Part shown: in pieces, positions 1-6,113 of the stretch
Numbering within the stretch: position 1 is the first letter of the stretch
Layout: the number at the start of each line of letters is the position of its first letter
NCBI GenBank assembly: GCA_011524785.1
Contig: WTJQ01000623.1
Span: 1-6,267, forward strand
DNA: 6,267 bases
Direction: 5' to 3'
From: Planctomycetota bacterium
Lineage (GTDB): Bacteria > Planctomycetota > UBA1135 > GCA-002686595
Notes under the pieces: generated by a model
Databases searched by the model: none
What the model saw: only the letters and a program-made list of their open reading frames with translations
Told to the model about the DNA's origin: nothing
Program-made: the position numbers and the translations under genes

Positions 1-2006
1 AGGTACGCGCGCACCTTCACGCCCTCGAGGGGCGTGCCGGAGGCGTCCTCGACACGGCCGGCGAGGGTGGTCAGCGGACGCAGCTCCAGCACGACCTCGG
101 TGTCGCCCGCGAAGGCGGCCGTGGGTGCGCTCGCGCCGACGCGGGCGTCCGGGTGGTACCAGTTGTAGGAGGAGACGTTCGTGACGAGCTCCACGGTGCC
201 CATGGCCTGGGTCACCCCGAGGAGCTCGAAGCGTCCGCCCTCGCTCGAGGTCCCTCGGATGGTCGGGCCGCGCCGCCCGCCGCCCACCTCGATGAAGACG
301 CCGACCGCGGGGAGGCCGTCGGGCGTCAGGACGGTCCCGGTGATGGGATCACCCAGGTCCAGGACGAGCTCGACGTCCTGGACGTGGCCCCCGCGAGGGA
401 GCTGGACCGTCACCTCGTCCTTGGCCGCGGGGAACCCGCGCAGGGACGACGTGACCTGCAGCTCCCCCTCGGGGAGGTCGTTGAAGTGGAAGCGGCCCTC
501 GCTGTCCGTGCGCGTGTGCCGGACCGCGGTGATCCACGTCTTCTCGAGGGGCTCGGCGTCGGGACGGAAGCGGTCGAGGTCGGGGTTCGTGCCGCGCAGC
601 TTCACCTGGCGTCCCACCAGCGGGGCGCCGGTCTGCGCGCGGAGGAAGCCCTCGATGCGTCCTCCCGGGTGCAGGACCAGGTCGCCGTAGTCGATGATCC
701 CGCGAGCGCCCTCGTCCGCGGGGAAGTCGTAGACCCGGGACCCGAAGCCGTCCCGCTGCAGGAGGAGCTGGTGATCGACGAGGGTGTGGAGCGTGTCCAG
801 CGCGAAGCGCCCCTCGGCGTCGGTCGTCGTCGACTCCCAGTCCGAGCGCGACACGCCCTCGACGGTCTTCGAGCCCACGCCCGCGACGTAGGCGCCGGCG
901 AGCGGCGCCCCCTCGGGGTCGACGACGCGGCCGGTCGCGATCCGGCCCGGGCGGAGCACGAAGTCGATCCGCGTGTCCTCGGTCATCAGCTCCAGGTCGA
1001 TGGGGCGTCGCTCGACCCCGTGGCCCGCGGCCCGCACGCGCACGTCGCCCAGGTCGCGCCGCTTGGCCCCGCCGAGCCCGAGCAGCTCGTACGCGCCGTT
1101 GGCGTCCGTGAGCATCGCCTTCGCGAACGAGGCTCCCACGCCCACCTCCGCGCCCTCCAACGGGCGTCCACGCTCGTCGCTGACCACCCCGTGGATCCGG
1201 GTCCCGGGGTCGAGGGCCACGTCCAGGAGCGCGCGCTGGCCCGGCTCGAGCTCCAGCCGCCGGGAGGGCGGGGTGGCCATGCGCGCAGGCGTGATCTCGA
1301 CCGTCAGGAGGCCGGGCGGCAGCCCCTCGACGAGGAACGTCCCCGAGCTGCCGGTGCGCACGCGGCACTGCTCGACCCGCCACTTGTCCCGGCCCACGAG
1401 CAGGACGTCCTCGACCGGGGAGCCGTCCGACGCGCGCGTGACCGTCCCGGCGATGCTGGCGCCCTCGGCCAGGCGCAGCTCCAGCACCTCCCCGGCGAAC
1501 ACCGGCTGGCGGCGGCTGGTCGCGTGGTCCGCTGCCGTCGCCTGGACCTGGAGCGGGACCGCCATGGGCACGGTCGTGCGGAAGCGTCCCTCCGCGTCGG
1601 TGGTCACGGTGCCCACCGTCCGCATCGCGTTGCGCTCCTCGAGGTCGGGCAGCATGAACTCGCTGTGCAGCAGCTGCGCGACCACGACGGTGGCGTTCGC
1701 GAGCGGCACGCCCAGGTGCTCGCTCAGGACGAGGCCGCTGAGGACGCCCTCACGCTCGAGGGGCGCCTGGAGCAGCGGGTCCTGCAGCGCGTCCGCGCCC
1801 TCGGCCTCCACCGCTCGTTCGCCGGCGCGCGGCGCCTCCTCCAGCGCCGAAGCATCGGCGGTCGACTCCTCGGACGGGACCTCCCCCGTCGGGGGCTGGA
1901 GTGCTGCCGTCTCGCTGGAGGGCGCGCCGGTCGTGATCCTCCAGGCCCCGACGGCGAGGACGACGATGGCGGCCGCGAGGGCGAGGCAGCGGTGGCGGGA
2001 TGTCAT
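1..2006 (-). CDS. Exported protein with repeated carboxypeptidase-regulatory-like modules (partial, C-terminus off the left edge)
   Basis: The frame is open from ATG (2006-2004) to the window edge, giving 668 complete codons. Residues 1-28 look like a signal peptide or N-terminal anchor: basic MTSRHRC, then a hydrophobic run at about 8-22. Residues 29-86 form an Ala/Glu/Ser/Pro-rich linker. After that come at least seven modules starting near residues 87, 182, 268, 354, 448, 552 and 645. Each opens with a G-x-V-x-D/E-x-x-G-x-P-L-x-G-A-x-V-type strand pair, and most continue with a (D/S)-x-(E/N)-G-(R/A)-(F/Y) signature such as DAEGRF or DSEGRF. That pattern is typical of CarboxypepD_reg/CnaB-like beta-sandwich repeats. 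Such proteins are usually structural or adhesive parts of the cell surface; no catalytic motif is visible in the part present. The ATG precedes the hydrophobic segment directly, and no Shine-Dalgarno sequence is seen. The gene is divergent from the arylsulfotransferase-like gene. Family assignment is firm; ligand and exact role are unknown. Modules could equally be called Ig-like/CNA-B. Confidence 0.88.
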   Translation of the reverse strand, partial: MTSRHRCLALAAAIVVLAVGAWRITTGAPSSETAALQPPTGEVPSEESTADASALEEAPRAGERAVEAEGADALQDPLLQAPLEREGVLSGLVLSEHLGVPLANATVVVAQLLHSEFMLPDLEERNAMRTVGTVTTDAEGRFRTTVPMAVPLQVQATAADHATSRRQPVFAGEVLELRLAEGASIAGTVTRASDGSPVEDVLLVGRDKWRVEQCRVRTGSSGTFLVEGLPPGLLTVEITPARMATPPSRRLELEPGQRALLDVALDPGTRIHGVVSDERGRPLEGAEVGVGASFAKAMLTDANGAYELLGLGGAKRRDLGDVRVRAAGHGVERRPIDLELMTEDTRIDFVLRPGRIATGRVVDPEGAPLAGAYVAGVGSKTVEGVSRSDWESTTTDAEGRFALDTLHTLVDHQLLLQRDGFGSRVYDFPADEGARGIIDYGDLVLHPGGRIEGFLRAQTGAPLVGRQVKLRGTNPDLDRFRPDAEPLEKTWITAVRHTRTDSEGRFHFNDLPEGELQVTSSLRGFPAAKDEVTVQLPRGGHVQDVELVLDLGDPITGTVLTPDGLPAVGVFIEVGGGRRGPTIRGTSSEGGRFELLGVTQAMGTVELVTNVSSYNWYHPDARVGASAPTAAFAGDTEVVLELRPLTTLAGRVEDASGTPLEGVKVRAY

Positions 2007-2017
2007 GGCATCAAGAT

Positions 2018-2031
2018 ACGAAGGTCTTCGT
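2018..2031. promoter_or_regulatory. 14-base palindrome just upstream of the module-repeat gene
   Basis: ACGAAG-GT-CTTCGT is a perfect inverted repeat with 6-base arms, ending 11 bases before the minus-strand start codon. On the minus strand it runs directly into TATCTT (2018-2013), the most AT-rich patch of this region and a weak -10 resemblance. It could be an operator overlapping a promoter or a small 5' leader stem. Arms this short occur by chance in GC-rich DNA, so the regulatory role is inference. Confidence 0.25.
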
Positions 2032-2069
2032 CGTGCGGATCCCCTCGTCGGGCGGAATCGAGCGGATGC

Positions 2070-2093
2070 ACGAGCCGAGGTGCCGGGGCTCGT
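2070..2093. repeat. Inverted repeat ACGAGCC-N10-GGCTCGT in the divergent intergenic region
   Basis: Seven-base perfect arms (2070-2076 and 2087-2093) are separated by 10 bases. The element sits between the divergent module-repeat and arylsulfotransferase-like genes, 37 bases before the latter's first ATG. It has the geometry of an operator for a dimeric regulator, but roughly one such repeat is expected by chance in the combined intergenic DNA of this window, so I only record it. Confidence 0.25.
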
Positions 2094-2130
2094 CGTTTGG
2101 ACATCCCAGGCCGTCGCGCCGGGACGGGCT

Positions 2131-3471
2131 ATGCTCGGCATGGACCTCGACCCGCTCCGACTCCCGCACGTGCTTGCCCTCGCTCCGCGCCTTTACCCCT
2201 CCTTGGCGGCCGTCCTCGCCCTCTGCGCGGCCTGTGGCGAAGGGGACCGCGGGGAGGTCCCCGAGGGGCCGATCGCAGGGCCTGTGATGGAGGGCACCAC
2301 GGACAGCGTCACGGACGGATCCGAGGTGGACCTCGACGTCCTGCGCGCGCTGCCCTACGCGGGCTACCGGGAGGAGGCTTCGGGGGAGGAGCAGCGCTCC
2401 GGCGTGGTCCTCCTCGACGAGGAGCGCTCGCATCCCGGCTTCAACCTGTACAGCGCCTTCCGCTTGGCGAGCGCCTTCCTGATCGACGCCCGAGGGGAGG
2501 TCGTGCGCAGCTGGAGCGACCCGGACGGGTACCACTGGGCGCGCTGTCGGCTGCTCCCTGGCGGGGACCTGCTCGTGGTGGGCTCCTCCCAGGTCGAGGA
2601 GGGCCAGCGCAGGATCGCCGACGCGGGCCGCTACCTGGCCAAGTACGCCTGGAGTGGCGCCCTGCTGTGGAGGCGCGCTCTCCCCGTCCACCACGACGTG
2701 GAGGTCCTGCCGGACGGCAGGCTGGCGGTCCTCGGGTATCGCTACGCCGCGGAGCCTGCGGTCCATGCGGAGGCCCAGCTGCGGGACGACGTCCTGCTGG
2801 TCCTCAGCGCCGATGGCGAGGTGCAGGAGGAGCACTCCCTGTACGGGCTGCTCAGCGGGAACCCCGAGGTCCTCGAGCTGAAGGAGGTGAAGGCCCAGCG
2901 GCGCGCACGGGCCTTCGAGGTCGAGCTGTTCCACTCCAACTCCATCGAGCACATGCGCCACGCCCACCTCGAGGCGCGCGACCCGCTCTACGCAGCCGGG
3001 AACGTCCTGGTGTCCATGCGGCACCAGGACGCCGTGGCCATCGTCGACCCCGAGGCCGGTCGCGCGGTCTGGAGCTGGGGCCGCGGCAAGGTCCTGGGTC
3101 CCCACAGCGCGACCGTGCTGGCCAGCGGGAACGTGCTGATCTTCGACAACGGGCTGGGGCGCGGCTGGTCGCGGAGCGTCGAGGTGGACCCCGTCAGCGG
3201 CGAGGTCGTCTGGCGCTACCACGCCCCTCGTCGGCGCGACTTCTACACGGCCTCGCGCGGCTCCAACCAGCGCCTCGCGAACGGCAACACCCTGCTCACC
3301 GACTCGGACAACGGGAACGCCTTCGAGGTCACGCCGGAGGGAGAGCGCGTGTGGGAGTTCTGGGCCCCTCACCACGACGCGGAGGGGCGGCGCGCCACCC
3401 TCGTCCAGACGGAGCGCTACGACGTGGCGTTCGTGGAGCGCATCCTCGCCGAGGTCGGCAGCGACGACTGA
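2131..3471 (+). CDS. Arylsulfotransferase (ASST)-like lipoprotein
   Basis: This 446-residue protein resembles the arylsulfotransferase/ASST-like beta-propeller family, whose members transfer sulfate from aryl sulfates to phenolic acceptors through a histidine in the periplasm or at the surface. Family-like blocks occur in order: GVVLLDEERSHPGFNLYS near residue 91, AFLIDARGEVVRSW (115-128), HHDVEVLPDG (187-196), FHSNSIEH (267-274), GPHSATVLASGNVLIFDNG near 323-341, and FYTASRGSNQRLANGNTLL (371-389). The last is followed by FEVTPEGERVWEF (398-410), the usual closing blade. Candidate catalytic residues are His187/188, His268, His325 and Arg376; I could not align them to the E. coli enzyme, so activity is unproven. 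The N-terminus has a hydrophobic signal ending in LCAAC, giving a lipoprotein Cys35; Cys at -3 is atypical. ATG 2140 (443 aa) is an alternative start; GGGACGGG upstream of 2131 is only a weak ribosome-binding match. Length fits the family (400-500 aa). It converges on the DUF2200 gene. Confidence 0.85.
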   Translation: MLGMDLDPLRLPHVLALAPRLYPSLAAVLALCAACGEGDRGEVPEGPIAGPVMEGTTDSVTDGSEVDLDVLRALPYAGYREEASGEEQRSGVVLLDEERSHPGFNLYSAFRLASAFLIDARGEVVRSWSDPDGYHWARCRLLPGGDLLVVGSSQVEEGQRRIADAGRYLAKYAWSGALLWRRALPVHHDVEVLPDGRLAVLGYRYAAEPAVHAEAQLRDDVLLVLSADGEVQEEHSLYGLLSGNPEVLELKEVKAQRRARAFEVELFHSNSIEHMRHAHLEARDPLYAAGNVLVSMRHQDAVAIVDPEAGRAVWSWGRGKVLGPHSATVLASGNVLIFDNGLGRGWSRSVEVDPVSGEVVWRYHAPRRRDFYTASRGSNQRLANGNTLLTDSDNGNAFEVTPEGERVWEFWAPHHDAEGRRATLVQTERYDVAFVERILAEVGSDD

Positions 3472-3483
3472 GTGCGTCCCGGG

Positions 3484-3511
3484 GCGGCGTGCGGGCGAGG
3501 GACCGCGCCGC
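3484..3511. terminator. GC-rich hairpin between convergent genes
   Basis: GCGGCG (3484-3489) pairs with CGCCGC (3506-3511), and CGG (3492-3494) pairs with CCG (3503-3505) after a two-base bulge. This leaves an 8-base loop. It fills most of the 40-base gap between the convergent arylsulfotransferase-like and DUF2200 genes, where a bidirectional terminator would be expected. No T-tract follows on either strand, so it is not a canonical intrinsic terminator. Confidence 0.35.
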
Positions 3512-3874
3512 TCACTTGCGCAGGATGCTCTCCATCTTCTTCCCCCGTGCGAGCTCGTCGACGAGCTTGTCCATGTAGCGGGCCTTCTGGGTGAGGGGGT
3601 TCTCGATGTCCTCGACCCGGTAGCCGCAGACGACGCCCTTGATGAGGTGGGCGTTGGGGTGGAGCTTGGCCCCGGCGAAGAACTCCTCGAGGTTGGAGCC
3701 CTTGTCTAGGTGCTTGCGCACCTGGGCCTTGGTGTAGCCCGTCAGCCAGCAGATGACCTTCAGGAGGTCGTCCTCGGTGTGCCCCTTCTTCTCGACCTTG
3801 GTGACGTAGTGGGGATAGAAGGAGGCGAACACCATCTGCGCGATGCGTTCATCCGTGGAGAGGCGGGGAGTCAT
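3512..3874 (-). CDS. DUF2200 family protein
   Basis: The 120-residue product matches the DUF2200 family along its whole length. It begins MTPRLSTDERIAQ, followed by MVFASFYPHYVTKVEKKGHT (14-33), ICWLTGY (41-47), FFAGAKLHPNAHLIKGVVCGYRVE (65-88), and the ending MDKLVDELARGKKMESILRK. The family is of uncharacterised function, widespread in bacteria, about 110-130 residues, and probably cytoplasmic; no signal peptide or membrane segment is visible. I chose ATG 3874-3872 because the family starts a few residues before the MxFASxYPxYV block. The open frame continues to an ATG at 4102, but those extra residues are low-complexity and would overlap the divergent GH20 start. The rich Lys content and lack of export signal set it apart from its exported neighbours. 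No clear ribosome-binding site precedes it, and a 19-base palindrome lies 22 bases upstream. Function cannot be deduced from context. Confidence 0.93.
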   Translation of the reverse strand: MTPRLSTDERIAQMVFASFYPHYVTKVEKKGHTEDDLLKVICWLTGYTKAQVRKHLDKGSNLEEFFAGAKLHPNAHLIKGVVCGYRVEDIENPLTQKARYMDKLVDELARGKKMESILRK

Positions 3875-3896
3875 GGGGTCGTTGCTCGATCGAGGT

Positions 3897-3915
3897 CTCC
3901 AGCCTAGGGCTGGAG
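3897..3915. promoter_or_regulatory. 19-base palindrome upstream of the DUF2200 gene
   Basis: CTCCAGCC-TAG-GGCTGGAG has perfect 8-base arms and a 3-base centre. It lies 22 bases before the DUF2200 start codon on the minus strand, within the 208-base region divergent from the GH20 gene. It could be an operator controlling DUF2200, or, if transcribed, a tight 5' leader hairpin. At this base composition about 0.3 such repeats would be expected by chance in the window's intergenic DNA, so it is suggestive only. Confidence 0.4.
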
Positions 3916-4036
3916 GCGATGGCGTGGGTGGCGTGAGGTGGGTCTCGGCGCACGGCAGCGAGTGCGAGGCGACACAGGCAGCCGGCGGGTGCAACCGAGT
4001 CGGTCTCCCGTCGTTCTGATAGCGGGGGGCGCTTAG

Positions 4037-4060
4037 CCTGCAGCGCGCCGCTCCTGCAGG
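4037..4060. repeat. Inverted repeat CCTGCAG-N10-CTGCAGG upstream of the GH20 gene
   Basis: Seven-base perfect arms (4037-4043 and 4054-4060) are separated by 10 bases and end 22 bases before the GH20 start codon. Transcribed, it would form a hairpin in the leader; as DNA it could be an operator. Its 7-10-7 geometry equals that of the repeat at 2070-2093, though the arm sequences differ. Confidence 0.3.
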
Positions 4061-4082
4061 TGATCCGCCGCGTTCACGGTCC

Positions 4083-5942
4083 ATGACTCTCACGCTTCCC
4101 ACCCTCGTCGCAGCCCTCGGGCTCGCTCTTCAAGACGTTGCGACACTGCGCGTCCATCCCCTCGATGATGCGCTCCTTCCGCAGGCGCAGGTGCTGGCCC
4201 ACGCGCTGGGACGCCTCGGTGTGGAGGGCGTGGAGGTCGTCGAGACGGGTCTCGAAGGAGAGGAGCCCGGCGAGGGCGAGGGCGTGGTCCCCTCGAGAGC
4301 GGCCGGCGTGCGCTTGGAGCTCGATGCAGCGCTTCCCGCCGAGGGATACCGGGTCCTCAGCGAGAGCGGGGACATCACCGTGACAGCCGCCGACACGGCC
4401 GGGGCGGCGCACGCCGTCGCCGACCTCGTGCGCCGGGTGATCCTCGGGGAGGGCACTGCATCGTGGGAGGACGCTCGCTGGGAGGAGAGGCCCGACTTCC
4501 CGTACCGGTCCTTCATGGTCGACATGGGGCGCAATCCCCACTCGCCCGCGACGCTGCGGCACGTGGTCGACATGGTGTGGTTCCACCGTGGCAACTACCT
4601 GCAGCTGCACCTCACCGACGACCAGCTCTTCTCGTGGCCCTCCGCGGCCTACCCGGAGCTGCAGAGTCCGCACGCCGGGTGGAGCCTCCAGGACTTCCAG
4701 GCTCTCGAGGCCTACAGCCAGGCACGCGGCGTCACCCTGGTCCCGGAGCTGGAGGTCCCCGGTCACTCGAGTCTGCTCCGCAGCCGGCGCCCGGACGTCT
4801 TCGGGACCACGACCCTCGAGCTCGCGACCTCGCCGCAGGCGCTCGCGGGGGTCCAGACCCTCCTCGCGGAGATGCTCGGCGTGTTCCAGGCCACGCCGTA
4901 CGTGCACATCGGTGCTGACGAGGTGGGCGGAGTGCCTCAGGAGGATCAGCGCGCCTTCATCAACCGGCTGAACGCGTTCCTCCGGGACCGTGGTCGGACG
5001 ACGGTCGTCTGGGAGGGGCCGGGCATCGGCGAGGGGGAGAACAAGGTCTCCGAGGACGTCGTCCAGATGGCGTGGGAGAGCCGCTACGTGCCCATGCCAG
5101 CCATGGTCGAGGCCGGGTACCAGGTCGTGAACGCGGCGTGGGATCCGTTCTACGTGGTCGACCACTACCCCAGGAACAACTTCACGGGGGTGCCCGTGGA
5201 CGAGCTGTACGCCGTGGACCTCAGGCGGATGAAGAACGTGGACCCGGGCCTGCCCTCGTTCCACCGGCCGCAGCTCCTCGAGAGCACCGAGGGCGTGCTG
5301 GGCTTCTGCATGCCCTATTGGGAGGGGCGCGAGCAGAACCTGCTTCCGCTCTGCGTCGCTCGTTATGGAGCGGCGGCGGCTCGGGCCTGGGACTACGACT
5401 CCCAGATCCCCTACTCCGAGTTCGCCGCGCGCGAGGCAGAGCTCCTGCCCCGGCTCGAGGCCATCTCGGGCTTCGAGCTCCCAGAGCTGCCCATGGCTGC
5501 TGCTGAGGACGAGGTCGGCAACCTCGCGTTCCGAGCGCGTGTCACCCCCTCCCGTGGCCAGCACCAGCCCCACTTCGTTCCGCAGCGCCTGACCAATGGC
5601 ATCACTGATCAGTTCGACCTCTTCCTCGGCTACCCCGCCAAGCCCGAGCCCCTGGTGATCGATCTCGAGCTCCGTGAGGTCGCCGAGGTCTCTCGGGTGC
5701 GGGTGCACGAGATCTCCGTGGGGAGCAGCTGGGAGCGCTACCGGCTCCTGGCCTCCTCGGACGGCGAGCACTTCGTGGAGGTGGGCTCCACGAGCGAGGG
5801 CGACCGTGGGGACGCTCACTTCGTCGAGCATCGCTTCGAGCGGCAGCTGGTCCGGGTCCTCCGGATCGAGACCAGCGGCTGCGAGCGCTTCACCTTCCCC
5901 TCGTTCAGCCGCCTGACCGAGGTCGAGGCCTTCGCGGACTGA
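4083..5942 (+). CDS. Exported GH20 beta-N-acetylhexosaminidase with C-terminal F5/8 type C-like domain
   Basis: The 619-residue enzyme would hydrolyse terminal beta-linked GlcNAc or GalNAc from glycans by the substrate-assisted GH20 mechanism. Residues 1-16 are a weak signal peptide (hydrophobic, no basic residue). Residues about 20-133 resemble the GH20b domain that precedes the barrel (GYRVLSESGDITVTAADTAG). The barrel starts near 140 (FPYRSFMVDMGR; Arg142) and carries HLTDDQ (176-181), VPELEVPGH ending at His228, and the catalytic pair Asp279-Glu280 in HIGADEV (275-281). A Trp413 in MPYWEG fits the late active-site tryptophan. Residues about 480-619 (NLAF through LTEVEAFAD) look like a discoidin/F5-8 type C (CBM32-like) carbohydrate-binding domain, suggesting glycan attachment. 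ATG 4083 is the only standard start in frame after stop TAG 4020-4022. It has no Shine-Dalgarno sequence. It is divergent from DUF2200 and followed by a hairpin, so it is probably transcribed alone. Family call is firm; substrate is not determined. Confidence 0.93.
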   Translation: MTLTLPTLVAALGLALQDVATLRVHPLDDALLPQAQVLAHALGRLGVEGVEVVETGLEGEEPGEGEGVVPSRAAGVRLELDAALPAEGYRVLSESGDITVTAADTAGAAHAVADLVRRVILGEGTASWEDARWEERPDFPYRSFMVDMGRNPHSPATLRHVVDMVWFHRGNYLQLHLTDDQLFSWPSAAYPELQSPHAGWSLQDFQALEAYSQARGVTLVPELEVPGHSSLLRSRRPDVFGTTTLELATSPQALAGVQTLLAEMLGVFQATPYVHIGADEVGGVPQEDQRAFINRLNAFLRDRGRTTVVWEGPGIGEGENKVSEDVVQMAWESRYVPMPAMVEAGYQVVNAAWDPFYVVDHYPRNNFTGVPVDELYAVDLRRMKNVDPGLPSFHRPQLLESTEGVLGFCMPYWEGREQNLLPLCVARYGAAAARAWDYDSQIPYSEFAAREAELLPRLEAISGFELPELPMAAAEDEVGNLAFRARVTPSRGQHQPHFVPQRLTNGITDQFDLFLGYPAKPEPLVIDLELREVAEVSRVRVHEISVGSSWERYRLLASSDGEHFVEVGSTSEGDRGDAHFVEHRFERQLVRVLRIETSGCERFTFPSFSRLTEVEAFAD

Positions 5943-5962
5943 CGGGCAGGACGGGGACGACC

Positions 5963-5989
5963 TCGCGAGTCCTCCCCAGAGGACTGCGA
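5963..5989. terminator. Strong bulged hairpin after the GH20 gene (terminator or activator-binding palindrome)
   Basis: AGTCCTC (5968-5974), loop CCCA, GAGGACT (5979-5985) form a perfect 7-bp stem. TCGC (5963-5966) and GCGA (5986-5989) extend it to 11 pairs with one bulged G at 5967. It begins 21 bases after the GH20 stop, the right place for transcription termination. No T-run follows, so a Rho-independent role is uncertain. The same palindrome lies about 60 bases upstream of the -24 element at 6039, a distance compatible with an enhancer-binding-protein site. Both roles are inference. Confidence 0.45.
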
Positions 5990-6037
5990 CTCAGGACACC
6001 CCCCGCCTACCGAGGGGTCGGGGACCCACGTTGACCG

Positions 6038-6053
6038 TGGCACGGGCCTTGCA
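6038..6053 (+). promoter_or_regulatory. Sigma-54 (RpoN) -24/-12 promoter
   Basis: TGGCACGGGCCTTGCA matches every core base of the established sigma-54 consensus TGGCACG-N4-TTGCW. The invariant GG is at 6039-6040 and GC at 6051-6052, with the canonical 10 bases between. Transcription would start near 6064, giving a leader of about 50 bases before the ATG at 6114. A rough estimate from base composition gives about 0.001 expected matches in both strands of the window. It is oriented towards, and correctly placed for, the downstream exported-protein gene. Such promoters need an AAA+ enhancer-binding protein; none is encoded here. Confidence 0.8.
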
Positions 6054-6113
6054 CTTCTCAGCGGGCTGGGCGTCCGAACCTGCCGCCACCTCGCCCATCG
6101 CCTCTGCTGGACC

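Noticed and set aside
349..1383. A 344-codon minus-strand frame.
   Set aside because: It lies inside the module-repeat gene in another frame and is Arg/Gly/Pro-rich low-complexity sequence.
973..2130. Upstream in-frame extension of the arylsulfotransferase-like gene.
   Set aside because: It is antisense to the module-repeat gene, is Ser/Arg/Pro-rich without domain features, and would bury the lipoprotein signal that begins near 2131.
2011..3375. A 454-codon minus-strand frame.
   Set aside because: It is antisense to the arylsulfotransferase-like gene, whose domain blocks are clear; the antisense product shows none.
153..3578. A 1141-codon open frame on the plus strand.
   Set aside because: It is antisense to the module-repeat gene and then out of frame with the arylsulfotransferase-like gene. 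Its translation is Arg/Gly/Pro/Ala-rich low-complexity with no recognisable domain; long stop-free shadow frames are usual at this GC content.
3875..4102. N-terminal extension of DUF2200 to an ATG at 4102.
   Set aside because: The extra 76 residues are low-complexity, absent from the family, and overlap the divergent GH20 start.
4074..5831. A 585-codon minus-strand frame.
   Set aside because: It is antisense to the GH20 gene, which has full catalytic motifs. Its His/Val/Leu/Glu-rich product is the usual antisense image of GC-rich codons.
5998..6018. ACCCC...GGGGT inverted repeat with an 11-base loop.
   Set aside because: Five-base arms in C/G runs are expected by chance here; no support for function.
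6031..6059. TTGACC as a sigma-70 -35 element.
   Set aside because: No acceptable -10 lies 16-18 bases downstream (ACTTCT or CTTCTC only), and the overlapping sigma-54 match is far stronger.
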